DNA of 64,000 nucleotides from Cercophora sp. LCS_1 (taxonomy: Eukaryota; Ascomycota; Sordariomycetes; Sordariales; Lasiosphaeriaceae): positions 85,483 through 149,482 of the forward strand of contig JAPZLL010000063.1 in assembly GCA_036250225.1 (NCBI GenBank). Direction: 5' to 3'. Under the pieces are notes generated by a model, which saw only the letters and a program-made list of their open reading frames with translations, ran no database searches and was not told the origin of the DNA. Position 1 is the first letter of the stretch. Every line of letters starts with the position of its first letter. Made by a program: the position numbers and the translations under genes. Shown here in pieces: positions 20,617 to 30,542 of the stretch.

Positions 20617-21774
20617 CTACGGTCTCGCCGGATCACAGATGCCAAACTCAGCCTGGCATCCCACAATGGGCGGGCAGAACTGGTCGCCGTCACCGCACCA
20701 TCCAAACTGACTGCAGCACCGTCCGAATGTCGAGCCAATGCAGTTCTGTCCGCTTCCGCAGCGTCCGTCTGTCGATGACCTCTGACCGGCCGGCAAAGCA
20801 GGAGCCGTGGTTGACGGTCTGGCGCTTGTCGTCGGGGGTGGCGGAGGAGGAGGAGCCGAAGTAGTGGTAGGAGGAAGCGGCACAATGCTGGTGGTTACAA
20901 CGGCAGATGTCGGCGGAACGACAACAGAGGTGGAAGTCGGAGGCACCACCACGCTGGTTGGCGGAACGCTGGTCGGCGGGGCAATGGTGGGCGGAACGGC
21001 ACTTCCGTTGGTCTGAGGGGGACCCGGGAGCCCGGGGACACCAAAGCAGGCGCCAAACTGCGACTGACAGCCGGCGCCGCAGTAGTCAATGGACGAGCCG
21101 CACCAGAAGAATTGCGAGCAGCAGGCGCCCCACTGGGAGCTGCCGATGCACACGGTGCCGTTGCCGCACTGGCCGTTGGTGGTGACACGCAGACCCGTCG
21201 GGTTGGGCGTCACGGGCTGCGTGCTGGACGGAGGCACCACAACGGCCGAGGTGGTGGTTGAAGGCGGAGGCGGAGGCGGAGGAGGAGCCGAGGTGGTGGT
21301 AGGAGGCGGCGGCGGTGCGGAAGTCGTGGTAGGAGGAGGCGGTGGAGGTGCCGATGTTGTTGTCGGCGGAGGCGGAGGAGGAGGAGGCGCCGAGGTAGTC
21401 GCCGCCGGAGGAGCGGCCCGAGGCCATCCACAGACGCCAAAGTTGGGCTGGCACGAGAACAGAGGCGCACAGTGGTCGACGGAGTCGCCGCAGTAGCCAT
21501 AGTCGGAGCAGCACAGGTTGTCGCCGCATCGCGCATTGCTGCCCAGAGCACCGCACCGGCCGCCAGCACCGACCTGACGGAGCTCCAGCGTCTTTTCCAC
21601 AGCTATCTCGATGCCCCGCAGCTTGTTCCACAGGACGCTGGTCGAGTTCTTGGGCATGTTGGCGCCCAGATCGGCGATGACCTTGTGGCCGCCGGCGGCG
21701 ACCTTGTCGACGATGCTCGCGGACACGCCGGTCCAGCACGCGGCCGCAGCCAGGCCGAAGACGTTGGCCTTCAT
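20617..21774 (-). CDS. Secreted protein with three CBM18 chitin-binding domains
   Basis: 385 aa, single exon, ATG at 21774. Signal peptide MKANVFGLAAAACWTGVSAS (cleavage near residue 20). Three hevein-type eight-Cys modules: about 72-116 (RCGDNLCCSDYGYCGDS), 199-245 (QWGACCSQFFWCGSS) and 334-381 (TFGRCCSQFGWCGDG). They are joined by long Pro/Thr/Ser linkers, PPPPTTTSA-type at 122-195 and PPTSVVV-type at 255-330, expected to be heavily O-glycosylated. No catalytic domain is present. It likely binds chitin in the cell wall or shields chitin oligomers from host detection, as described for other CBM-only fungal proteins. The linker is repetitive DNA and may vary in length between strains. Confidence 0.9.
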   Translation of the reverse strand: MKANVFGLAAAACWTGVSASIVDKVAAGGHKVIADLGANMPKNSTSVLWNKLRGIEIAVEKTLELRQVGAGGRCGALGSNARCGDNLCCSDYGYCGDSVDHCAPLFSCQPNFGVCGWPRAAPPAATTSAPPPPPPPPTTTSAPPPPPPTTTSAPPPPPTTTSAPPPPPPPPSTTTSAVVVPPSSTQPVTPNPTGLRVTTNGQCGNGTVCIGSSQWGACCSQFFWCGSSIDYCGAGCQSQFGACFGVPGLPGPPQTNGSAVPPTIAPPTSVPPTSVVVPPTSTSVVVPPTSAVVTTSIVPLPPTTTSAPPPPPPPTTSARPSTTAPALPAGQRSSTDGRCGSGQNCIGSTFGRCCSQFGWCGDGDQFCPPIVGCQAEFGICDPARP

Positions 21775-22632
21775 GGTGATTTCGACTCTCTCGTACCTTG
21801 CAGACGGATCGGATCAGCACTGGCAGAGGGAATGCAAGATGCAGGTCCGAGGGGAGCCCCTGATAAATGATTGACGGTCCCTGTCCCTGTCCCCACACTA
21901 TCTCCTGACGACGCGACTCTTGATTGCGCACATTGCAATGGCACGCCAACACCAGGCTGGCAATTCTCATCAGCCAGAAAGGGCACTATCCGGAGCAATG
22001 AAGCTCATCTCGAGAGGGCCGCACATGAGGCTAAATCGCCGGCTGCCGGGTCTACCGACGAAGCAAACCGGCCACCGCGCTGCAGGAACGGCGGGAGTCA
22101 TCCCGTGCCAGTCCGGCAACCGTCTTGGCGGTAACCCGAGAAAGCTCCGCCATTAAAGCGACGACGTCTCGGCACTAAAAGTGTGCCTCTGCCTCACGGC
22201 GCGACGGCGAGACCGGCTCGGCAGGCTGCAGGCGACTTCGAGAAGGTTCTAGTCTCTCTTCCTGGAAGGTCAAGACATGGCCGCATGTCAGTGTTGACTG
22301 TGCGAGCAGTCAGTCACTCATACCCAGGGTCCAATTGACTTATAAATGCAATACAAGGTCAAGATGAGACGAACATGTATAATCTCTACTGTAAAAGTGG
22401 CACGACGTCAGAACACAAACCCGACATCAGCCGAGTCCAGGGCCAGGATCGCGGAGAAAGGGCAGATCACCACAGCCGCTCTCCGCACCAGCTTTCCAGC
22501 ATACAACCCCACACTATAGCGCTCGGGTTAATGTGCAGCATGAACGCCCAATCTGGCCTGTGCCACGCCAATGCCAGCCAATGCCAGCCAATACCACGCC
22601 AACTTAACCGCTGATAACGCGCTCCGCCCTTC
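21775..22632. other. Intergenic, promoter of the chitin-binding gene
   Basis: 858 bp without a supported gene. Near 22566-22602 it carries three CCAAT boxes spaced exactly 10 bp apart (GCCAATGCCA units). Confidence 0.5.
22566..22602. repeat. Short tandem repeat with three CCAAT boxes
   Basis: CCAAT occurs at 22568, 22578 and 22588, in a GCCAATGCCA-type 10-bp tandem array. CCAAT is the core bound by the fungal Hap complex, but the position (just past the FAD monooxygenase stop, about 800 bp upstream of the CBM18 gene) leaves its role open. Confidence 0.6.
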
Positions 22633-23898
22633 CTAAGCGGGCACTGCGACGCCAGCGAGCGCCTGCTCGGCGGCGCGGTAGGCGTCGTGGTTGAATAGCA
22701 CCTCCCGGAATTGCCGGCCCCACGGAAGGGCTCCGGCCGGCGGCAACGGGCCACTGTAGAACCTCCTGACATCCTCCTCGACGCCGGGCACCGCCAGCCA
22801 TTGCGGACCTGCGTTGGACGCCAGCATAGTGAGGTTGCATCTCGGGATCCTCAGCTGATCAAAGAGTCGCAGTCGTTCTTGGAGAAGCGTCTCGTCCGTT
22901 CCATCGACATCCTTGAAGAGGACTTCCAAGGCCGCGGCACTCTCAATGCCAATCGCACCACCGGCCGCATGTGTCGGCATCATGACATGGGCCGCATCGC
23001 CCACCACCACGGTGCGTCCCCGGACAAAGCTCTCCAAAGCCGGTCTTTTGAAGAGATGATGCACCTTGATGCCGTCCTCATTCGGCAGGCTGACAATCTT
23101 TCTCGGTGTCTCGTGGAATCCCTCCAACAAGTCCAACACCCTGTCCCTCGTGACCTCGCTATGCCACAGATCCTCCTCGCCCTCGCCCTCTCGTGTGGCA
23201 TGCACCAACGCATTGTTCAGAATCGTCCCATCGCGACACGTATAGCTCACCCAGAGAATATCCCGGCTCGCATCCCTCCAGCTTCTGAACCCGGGCAATC
23301 CGCTGAAACACTCCCTCAAATCCTCCTCCCGATTCACATCCTCCATCTTGACCAGCCACCGATAAATCGACCGTCCCGTCCTCGTCACCTCCCTCCCTCT
23401 TCCTGTGAAATCCCCGATGCAGACGCTATGCGCCCCATCCGCAATCACCACCAACTCTCCCTTCCTCGTCTCTCCATTCTTGAGCCTCACAATCCCATTT
23501 TCACAATCCACCCCGCTCACCTCCTTACCAAGCTCAATCACAACGCCCAGCTTCTCAGCCAGCTCCCTCAACCCACGATGCAAATCAACCCGATGAAACG
23601 ACCAGCTCATATGCCCCATGTGTTCCCCAATATCCGGATACTCCTCTCCTAAGAATACCTTCAAATCAGATGCGTTGCTAAAAACAGAAGCTTGATTTGG
23701 CACGGCGCCGTGAGAAGGAGAATCGAAACCCCAGTGGTCAAGCACGCGCGTTGCATTAGGCGGGATGGTGATGGCTGCACCGATCTCGTTTTTGAAACGC
23801 GATTTCTCGAGGACGGTGACGCCCCAGCCGGCGCGCCGGAGGGCGATGGAGGATGCGAGGCCTGATAGGCCGGCGCCTATCACCACTGCTTTGGCCAT
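22633..23898 (-). CDS. FAD-dependent monooxygenase (salicylate hydroxylase-like)
   Basis: 421 aa, no intron, ATG at 23898. Class A flavoprotein monooxygenase layout: dinucleotide-binding GAGLSG at residues 8-13 followed by LRRAG and VLEKS, the second FAD/NAD(P)H motif with DG (VVIADGAHS, about 150-160), and the GD motif VVGDAAHVMMPTHAAGG (about 295-311), which binds the FAD ribityl. Such enzymes hydroxylate aromatic or polyketide substrates, and several cluster members do Baeyer-Villiger or epoxidation chemistry. Soluble, no signal peptide or C-terminal anchor. Its neighbours suggest work in the same pathway as the P450 and O-methyltransferase. Confidence 0.92.
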   Translation of the reverse strand: MAKAVVIGAGLSGLASSIALRRAGWGVTVLEKSRFKNEIGAAITIPPNATRVLDHWGFDSPSHGAVPNQASVFSNASDLKVFLGEEYPDIGEHMGHMSWSFHRVDLHRGLRELAEKLGVVIELGKEVSGVDCENGIVRLKNGETRKGELVVIADGAHSVCIGDFTGRGREVTRTGRSIYRWLVKMEDVNREEDLRECFSGLPGFRSWRDASRDILWVSYTCRDGTILNNALVHATREGEGEEDLWHSEVTRDRVLDLLEGFHETPRKIVSLPNEDGIKVHHLFKRPALESFVRGRTVVVGDAAHVMMPTHAAGGAIGIESAAALEVLFKDVDGTDETLLQERLRLFDQLRIPRCNLTMLASNAGPQWLAVPGVEEDVRRFYSGPLPPAGALPWGRQFREVLFNHDAYRAAEQALAGVAVPA

Positions 23899-24662
23899 CT
23901 CTCTTTCGACTGCTTTGAGTGGAGTGAAAATAGTGGCAACTGATGAAGACGGACAAGTAATACTCGGACGGGCGATGACAACGCGCGAGATGAGTAATTT
24001 TGATTGTTAAAGATGGTGAGGTTTTGGATGGGGAGTCCGAGGTGAGAGCGGCTAGATGTCGAGGGCGTGAGGGGTTGGGTCGAAATCGGTCGTCAGGGGC
24101 GTCTGAGTCGCAAGCCACCGGAGGTTTCCCCACCCGGCCATCCGATGCAGACACGGGAGAAAAAAAGTACTTTGCATGGCCCGTGGATATCGAACCACCT
24201 GGCTGGTGTGGTTGCATTTTCACAAGAAAAGAGACAGGAAAAATGAGACAGTCCAAGGCGTTCCGACCAGCTCCTGAATTGAGACGATGTGCCGTACCTC
24301 TCAAGCGGTCGAAACAAGCACTCTGCAAGAAGCTTGACGCGCAAGGTTGGAGAACACCCCTCGTGATTGGGCAGAGACAGTGTCTCGGCCGCTGCAGCGA
24401 AGCTGCACACAATATTGACAATCCACGAATCTCTTAACGATCAAGGCCCGTTGATAAGCAGGGTTAATTACCAATGCCGACACACAATCGGGTACGAAAG
24501 CCGTCTTCAATTCCTCATCACTGCAGGCTGCATGCACCATTCAGGCCAAGACCTTTCGATGTAGAGATACTCCCATCCCAGCCAGACTTGACGAAGTATG
24601 CCTCCCGTTTCTAACCTCATGAAGGTGCAAAGTTGGGCCAACCAAGCCTCAAATCGAGACTA
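23899..24662. other. Intergenic, promoter of the FAD monooxygenase
   Basis: 764 bp; I see no gene in either strand with coding character. Confidence 0.5.
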
Positions 24663-25085
24663 CTACTGACCCTCCTCAATCCGCTTCCTCAACTCCTCCT
24701 CCTTCTCCTTCATCCCATCCGTCATCTCAAAATCATCCTCGCCCGCAATCTGCCTCACCTCAACCACATCACCCTCTCCAAATGGCACCTTTTTCGCCCA
24801 CTCCAGCGCCTCCTCGAGATCCTTGACTTTCAGAACCCAGTATCCAGAGACAAGCGACGACACATCAAACGGTCCATGTTCAACACGAGGGGTTTCATTA
24901 GACGAGAAGTGTACACGCGCACCCTTCGACGAAGGGAGGAAGCCGTCACCTGAGAGGAGAACGCCGGCGTCGACGAGGGAGGTGTTGTAGGCTAGCATGG
25001 CCTCTAAGAGAGCAGGGGTGGCTGAGGTGGGTGTGCGGGATTCGGTTTGGAGGGTTGCGCGGACGAGGAGGGCGAATTTAGGCAT
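24663..25085 (-). CDS. YCII-related (DGPF-type) protein
   Basis: 140 aa, single exon. The frame is open upstream to 25274, but I choose the ATG at 25085 (MPKFALLVRAT) since the family begins MxKYxxLIxA. Family marks: an N-terminal beta-strand FALLVRAT, an ALLEAMLAYNTSLVDAG helix, LLSGDGFLPSSKGARV, then the HGPFDVSSLVSGYWVLK segment that corresponds to the DGPF/xGxW region, and an EEALEWAKKVPF helix. YCII-like proteins are small dimeric alpha/beta-barrel proteins, sometimes fused to or acting with pathway enzymes; function is usually unknown. Presence inside the tailoring block makes a role in metabolite handling plausible. Confidence 0.8.
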   Translation of the reverse strand: MPKFALLVRATLQTESRTPTSATPALLEAMLAYNTSLVDAGVLLSGDGFLPSSKGARVHFSSNETPRVEHGPFDVSSLVSGYWVLKVKDLEEALEWAKKVPFGEGDVVEVRQIAGEDDFEMTDGMKEKEEELRKRIEEGQ

Positions 25086-25685
25086 CTTGTCCTTTCTTCG
25101 CTTGTTCTTGTTGTTGTTTGCGTGGGTGGCTTGAACCGAAGAGAGATGATGTTTTGGACGGTGGTTATTTGGTTGCTTGGTGGGCTTGTTGAGTGTTTGA
25201 ACTGCGAGTGATGATATGGAAGTGCTGTCTGGGGAGTTCCAAATTGACGGGAGAAGACACAGTCTCTTATACACGAAGCCCTCCGTGGAAATGCTTCGGA
25301 GCCGGAAGAATTTGCGTCTGTCTTACCTTTTTTTGATGAAAATTGTCGTCGGTGGCTTGAGATTTCAGGCAACAATCCTATCGTTGTGAAGCATCTCGAG
25401 GGTGAGACTTGGCGATGCTTGGCGTGGCGTGGCGTGAACGCGTCGCTCTGGTTTGCACATAACGGCTCACAGCATAACGCACAGCATAACGGATTAAGTC
25501 GTCTCTAGCGATGGGGTGCAGCGGGATGTTGAGTAATCGTAATCATTTTTGATGTCCATGGGTTCTACATGCAGCTGGCCAATAAGTGTATTTCGATGCC
25601 CACTTTAAAAACAGACAGTGACATCACAATCTAATCCTTCGACATTCTATGCCAGTGCCTGGAGATGCCTCGAGAACAAACTTGA
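25086..25685. other. Intergenic between YCII-like gene and O-methyltransferase
   Basis: 600 bp containing the YCII gene promoter and the 3' flank of the O-methyltransferase. A short GGCGT-rich run occurs near 25412-25440. I see no gene. Confidence 0.5.
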
Positions 25686-26978
25686 CTACACCGGTACCTC
25701 AGCCTCAATAATACCCTCCAAGTCCCTGAAGTCCGGCGAATGCCAAATCTTGACAATCCTGAGCCCCGCAGACTCAACCAAGTCAACCCACTGCTTCTTG
25801 GTCCGCTCCATACCTGCCAGCAGCGACATCATGGTGATATCCGCCGCCGCAAGCAACGGAGGACAGTCCTTCTCCGGAATGATCGTCTCGTTGAGCAGGA
25901 TTCGCGAGTATCCCGGCTTCATAGCCGCCGCCGTGGCCCGCAACAACTTCCGACACGCCTCATCCGGCCAGTCATGCAACACCAGACGCGTGTAGTATAG
26001 GTACGCGCCCTTGATGGGCTGCGGTTCGAAAAAGTTGTGAACCATGGGTTTGATTTTGGCATCCAGGTCTTTAGCCCTGGCGATGGTCCCGGGGAGATCC
26101 TGTAGAACGAGTGGCTCTGCCGTGGGATAGGCGTCAAGCAGACGTCTGACGTGGAGACCGATGCCCCCGCCCAGGTCAACCAGGAAGGGAGCATCTGAGC
26201 CCGAAGCCTTGAACGGGTTGATCAAGTGCTCTGTGACGGGGAACCACTCGAACCAGAAGCGAAGGCCGGCCTTGCTCCCTGTCATGCACGTGTTGAAACG
26301 CTGGGCCTTGACGGGATCCTGGTGCAGGTAGTCAAAGAAGTGAATGTCCATTCCAAGGGCGTATTGCGCCGGGCCGTTGAGTTCGTCTTCGGGGTTCTTG
26401 TAGCCATGCGTCTTGAAGTACTCGGGCATGCGGTTGCATGAGCGGGCGGATGCCTCATATCTGGTTGTGTCAGTCACCGAATAGAGACAGTCAGGGGATG
26501 GCTTACACATGGGCAGCAAACGCTTCAATGTGCGGGACAATCATGGCGTGCGACATGCGGGTGGCCACGTATTCCCTCTCGCCAGACTCTTGAGCGTATC
26601 CTGCACTAGTGACAACTCTCATGATGCGAACGACGAGGACCTCCTCGGCGCCGCACTGCGTTGCCAAGTCGACCGAGGTGATTGGCGTCCCGGCCCGCTC
26701 GACGAGAATGTGGAAGATGCGTAGGTCAACGGCCATGCGAATGGCAAACTGACGAGGGGGTGTCTGGCAGTGTCAATGTCGTATCATCTCGTGTCTCAAT
26801 GAAGGACTCCTACCTCAAAGATCTGCATAAAGGCAATTTGCTCCGGAGTGAGCACCAAGCTGGGCAGGTTCTTTGCCAAGGCCAGAACCCGCTGACGGAC
26901 TGCTGGCGACAGCTCCTTGACCTGCTCGGGCTGTCCCGGCAGGTCTTCGAGCACTTTGAGGGCCGCTTCAACGTCCAT
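25686..26978 (-). CDS. O-methyltransferase (COMT-like, family 2)
   Basis: Three exons: 26814-26978, 26507-26748, 25686-26460; introns of 65 and 46 nt; 393 aa. The frame is open above 26978 but only from GTG, so I start at the ATG at 26978 (MDVEAALKVL). Splicing restores FEFAIRMAVDLRIFHIL and AAHVYEASARS. N-terminal winged-helix dimerisation region with GAEEVLVVRIMR; SAM motif I LVDLGGGIG at about 229-237; VLQDLP; catalytic base His298 in LVLHDWPDE; NETIIPEKD. This is the layout of plant-type and fungal polyketide O-methyltransferases, which methylate phenolic hydroxyls in the cytosol. It closes the tailoring block on its right side. Confidence 0.9.
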
Positions 26979-27855
26979 GTGGTTGTAAATCACCGGCACA
27001 AGCTTGAAATGAAGTCGAGAGATGGTGAACGAAGAGGAGAGCGAGCTGGCACGCGGTTATAACCCCGCTCATGGCAACCATTTCGGACACCCGGCCGAAG
27101 GTGCAGATGTGATATTGTCGGGCTGCAGTGGCGCCCCCGTCTTGGCCCGAGCGGGTTGGGCTGTCATTGGCAACGGTGTCGAAACGGTCGCACTGAATCG
27201 ATGTGTGACGTTGGTAGCTTGCTCCGGTGCATGAGGCTTGAAGGCGGTAAGAGAAGGGCAAGTAAAAAACACGCAGAGGAGAGCTTCAGCTGAAAAAAAA
27301 AGCGTTTCAGATTCCCAACTAGCGAGAGCGCAGCTGCAGGTCATCGGCGCGATGAGCGGCTCATGAGAAAGGTGAAATAAGGGATGTCTGGCCTAGGCCT
27401 TACCCCTCCTCGGCTCCAGTGTTTGTTGCATCTCGGCACAAACTCGTCTGTCGGCAAGCTTCCATCTCGGAAGTCGTTACGGCGAAGGAGAAAGTCCAGG
27501 GGCCTGCTCCGTGTGAAAAGGTTGACGTGAAGCTGCTGTTAACAGCTACTCACTGAGTTGTTGTGCACAGCTGTTAGTATACCAGCGCAGAGGCAGGGCT
27601 TGGCGCCAAGGCCGGCATAGTCTGGTGGATTCAGGTCGGACCCTGAAACGGCGCGGTGCCGGCGACTTGGATCCTCCAAACTCCATCGCATCGCTCTTCC
27701 TCACACACCACAACACCAGCGCGTCTGACCAATTGGCCCCGACCGACACGCAACTCTGATCCCAACACCGAACAAGAAACCTCCTTCCATTTCTCCAAAA
27801 TTTCGACAAGCGAGCCCCAACCCCATCTCCACCGAAACCGCAACCCCGCACCAGA
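26979..27855. promoter_or_regulatory. Divergent promoter region, O-methyltransferase and coactosin
   Basis: 877 bp between divergent starts. The right part (27650-27840) is CA/CT-rich, as in leaders of highly expressed fungal genes. No specific site identified. Confidence 0.4.
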
Positions 27856-28296
27856 ATGTCGGGCGTCGACTCCCCCGAGATCCTCGCCGCCTACGAGGCC
27901 GTCCGCTCCGACAAGGACGAAACCAACTGGCTACTCATCTCGTACGCTGCCGCGACCGGCTCCCAATTGACCCTCTCGAAAACCGGCAGCGGCGGGCTGA
28001 CGGAGCTGGCGGCCGAGCTGGACGACACGCAGGTGCAGTACGCCTACGCGCGCGTCGAGTACGCCAACGACAAGGAGAGCAAGCGCGTCAAGTTTGTGTT
28101 TATCGTGTGGATCGGACAAAGCACAAAGGTCATGCGCAAGGCGCGCGCGGGCATCGAGAGCGGCAGTGTCAAGAAGGTGCTGTCGCACCACAGCATACAG
28201 GTGGATGCCGACCAGGCGAAGGATTTGGACGAGGCCGACATCGTTGCGCGATTGAGAAAGGCGGGCGGTGCGGACTACAATGGCGGGAGGGGGTAA
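27856..28296 (+). CDS. Coactosin-like ADF-H domain protein
   Basis: 146 aa, single exon with ATG at 27856 (AGAATGTC). One ADF-homology domain: begins VDSPEILAAYEAVRSDK, then ETNWLLISY, a strand-rich middle (VQYAYARVEYANDKESKRV), the conserved FIVWIGQSTKVMRKARAG actin-binding stretch, and VKKVLSHHSIQVDA. Coactosins bind F-actin and modulate capping and cytoskeletal turnover. Length matches the family. Likely a constitutively expressed housekeeping gene. Confidence 0.9.
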   Translation: MSGVDSPEILAAYEAVRSDKDETNWLLISYAAATGSQLTLSKTGSGGLTELAAELDDTQVQYAYARVEYANDKESKRVKFVFIVWIGQSTKVMRKARAGIESGSVKKVLSHHSIQVDADQAKDLDEADIVARLRKAGGADYNGGRG

Positions 28297-28779
28297 TGGC
28301 TGCCAGCAGGTCTTGGATAAAGTGCATGGTTTGTCAGCGCTGTTGAATAGCGGTTGGAGTTTTGGATTGTTTTGGCCGATATCTCCATGTCTTGCGCAGA
28401 GTCCGAGGCTCGCCCCGTGCCGGGTCGCGGGTGCGGGTGCGGGTGCAAGCGAGTGCACTGTCAACTGGGCAAACATAATCCTGAACATGTTTGTCTCAAG
28501 CATCATCAAACTGCATCCCGCACATTGGCAATGGAGATTCGTCCTAACTCCGTCCGTCGCTGTCCACATTTCGTCCGAACCCCCACTGCCATCATGTCAT
28601 AAATATCACCCCGCCAACCCCTCAGTCGCTCCGTCCTGAAGCGCAAACTCCCGGCCCGTCACCCAGCAACATTCCCTGCGAACCCTGATCGGCAAACCCA
28701 ACCCAGACTGGACCCTGATCATCATCACCGCCAACCAACCACGCACCTCACCTAACCCACCCGCCACAATCGCACAAAC
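28297..28779. other. Intergenic before the SDR gene
   Basis: 483 bp; includes a GCGGGT-type short repeat near 28428-28446 and a C-rich leader (28640-28779) before the SDR start. I see no gene. Confidence 0.5.
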
Positions 28780-29505
28780 ATGCCCCGCTTCTTGATAACC
28801 GGCTCCTCCGACCCCCGGGGGCTAGGCATGCAAACAGCCCACCGCCTTCTGGCAGCAGGGCATTCGGTGGTCCTGCATGCGCGCTCGCCCTCCCGCGCCG
28901 CTGAAGCAAAGTCCGCATGCCCGCAGGCAAGCGCCGTGTTGGTGGGCGACTTGTCCTCCTCGACCGAAACCAAGACATTCGCAAGCGAAGCCAACGAACT
29001 CGGTCCGTACGAAGCAGTCATCCACAATGCAGCTATCTACACGTCTTCTACGCCGGGTGATATCTTTCGTGTCAACGTCCTGGCGCCTTACATCTTGACA
29101 TCGCTCATGGACAAGCCGAAGCGTCTTGTGTATGTCAGTTCGGGACTACACAGGAGCGGCGTCATTCCAGGAAGCAATTTACAGAAGATGAACTACAATG
29201 ACAGCAAACTCGCCATGGTCATGTTCGCCAAGGCTTTTTCACGGAAACTCGACGTGGATTGCTACGCTGTTGACCCGGGTTGGGTGCCTACCAAGATGGG
29301 AGGTGCTGGCGCCACTGGTGATTTGGACGAGGGCGTCAAAACATTTGTGATGGCTGCGCTGGGGGAGGGCGCAGCCAAGGGACGGAAGGAGGGGTACTTC
29401 GCTGGGTCAAAGCTTGAGGGAGTGAGTGCGCTTGCTGAGGACCAGGGTGCACAGAACAAGTTGCTTGGGGAGCTGGCGAGTATCAGTGGTGTGACGGTGG
29501 AGTAG
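28780..29505 (+). CDS. Short-chain dehydrogenase/reductase
   Basis: 241 aa, no intron, ATG at 28780. Rossmann fold: cofactor loop TGSSDPRGLG (7-16), ARSPSR after the second strand (the two Arg suggest NADPH), DLSS at 57-60, HNAAI (82-86, the usual NNAG replaced), Ser120/Ser121 in VYVSSG, and the catalytic YNDSK with Tyr139 and Lys143, then DPGWVPTKMGG. All catalytic residues are present, so it is probably an active NADP(H)-dependent oxidoreductase on small carbonyls or alcohols. Substrate unknown. It lies near but outside the secondary-metabolite block. Confidence 0.88.
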   Translation: MPRFLITGSSDPRGLGMQTAHRLLAAGHSVVLHARSPSRAAEAKSACPQASAVLVGDLSSSTETKTFASEANELGPYEAVIHNAAIYTSSTPGDIFRVNVLAPYILTSLMDKPKRLVYVSSGLHRSGVIPGSNLQKMNYNDSKLAMVMFAKAFSRKLDVDCYAVDPGWVPTKMGGAGATGDLDEGVKTFVMAALGEGAAKGRKEGYFAGSKLEGVSALAEDQGAQNKLLGELASISGVTVE

Positions 29506-29510
29506 GTGAC

Positions 29511-29558
29511 GTGGAGTGACGCTCCAGTGAACTGGAGTGACGCCCCAGTGACGCTCCG
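29511..29558. repeat. Tandem 10-11-bp repeats downstream of SDR
   Basis: About five units of the type GTGACGCTCCA / GTGACGCCCCA / GTGAACTGGA follow the SDR stop. The centre, CTCCAGT-GA-ACTGGAG (29522-29537), is a perfect 7-bp inverted repeat, so the array can fold as a hairpin in the 3' UTR. Confidence 0.65.
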
Positions 29559-30542
29559 GGGATGGGACGGGGTGGAACAGGACACATCGCTTGTTTGCTA
29601 CCTTAGTTTCTGCTGTTCAGCTTCAGATATCGGATGGGTGCATTTTGTGTCGAGAATGTTGGCGCATTTTTTTTTCCCCCGAAAAAAGGGGTGTCTGCGT
29701 CAGCTGCATAGAAGGAAAGAAGGATGGAAGACGCACGGCTTCGACGAAATGGAAGGATGCAGTCCGGCATTGGCAACCACGGCTCTGGAAATGAAGCGCG
29801 CATGCGTGCAGACCCATGCTCTTGGGTTTATCAGACCAAGTGGGGTCTGTCAGGTTCACCGACATATTCGGGAAGCGGCGGAGGTTCGACAGATGCACCC
29901 ACGATGGCGCTTCAGCTCTAGCCCGTCAACCCGTGTCTGATTTTTTCGATTTGGCACAGACCACGCCTCATTTCCACCCTGTCGTGGTCAATATTGACGC
30001 CCCGTTAATGGTCAGCATCGCCAAAGTTTTTTTTTTTTTTGTGAAAAAAGAACAATGTCTGTGCAGCCATGTGTTCCAGGTCGTCATCCGATGGGCGGGT
30101 CCGGGCCTCTCCAGGTGAGACCGTTCCATCCTTCGTCCTATCCCTGTGCCCCAGATGGTCCCTGGTCGGTCCCCAGATTATGCCATTGTGACGACTGTGT
30201 GAGTTCCTGGCTCCGATTGTGTGTATATATCAGCCGGAAATCCATCCCATCTTCCCTTGCACTTTCCTCTCTTCTCGGACTTGTGAATACCTCGCTGAAT
30301 CGAGTGAATCGAACCCGTCTCCGGTCGTTTGACCACCTTCTACCCCTTCTTCTCTTCCTTCTAATCCGTATCTTTTTATTCGATCACTCGCTCCATCTTC
30401 TTAACACTTTCCACCAACTCTTCTAACCCATACCCTAATCTTCCACATCTTCCACATCTTCTTCCACTCTTCACAACTTCTTCACAAATCTTCCACAACG
30501 AAAGCGCGCCACTTTATTCGCAACGGAAAGACAACCGCCAAA
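29559..30542. other. Intergenic, aquaporin promoter and CT-rich leader
   Basis: About 980 bp. Long T runs at 29669-29680 and 30019-30032. From 30240 to 30480 the plus strand is strongly CT-rich with repeated CTTCC/ACATCTTCC, typical of a 5' UTR of a strongly transcribed fungal gene. I see no coding region. Confidence 0.5.

Noticed and set aside
21089..21496. Gly/Val-rich plus-strand frame
   Set aside because: Antisense shadow of the Pro/Thr linker codons of the CBM18 gene.
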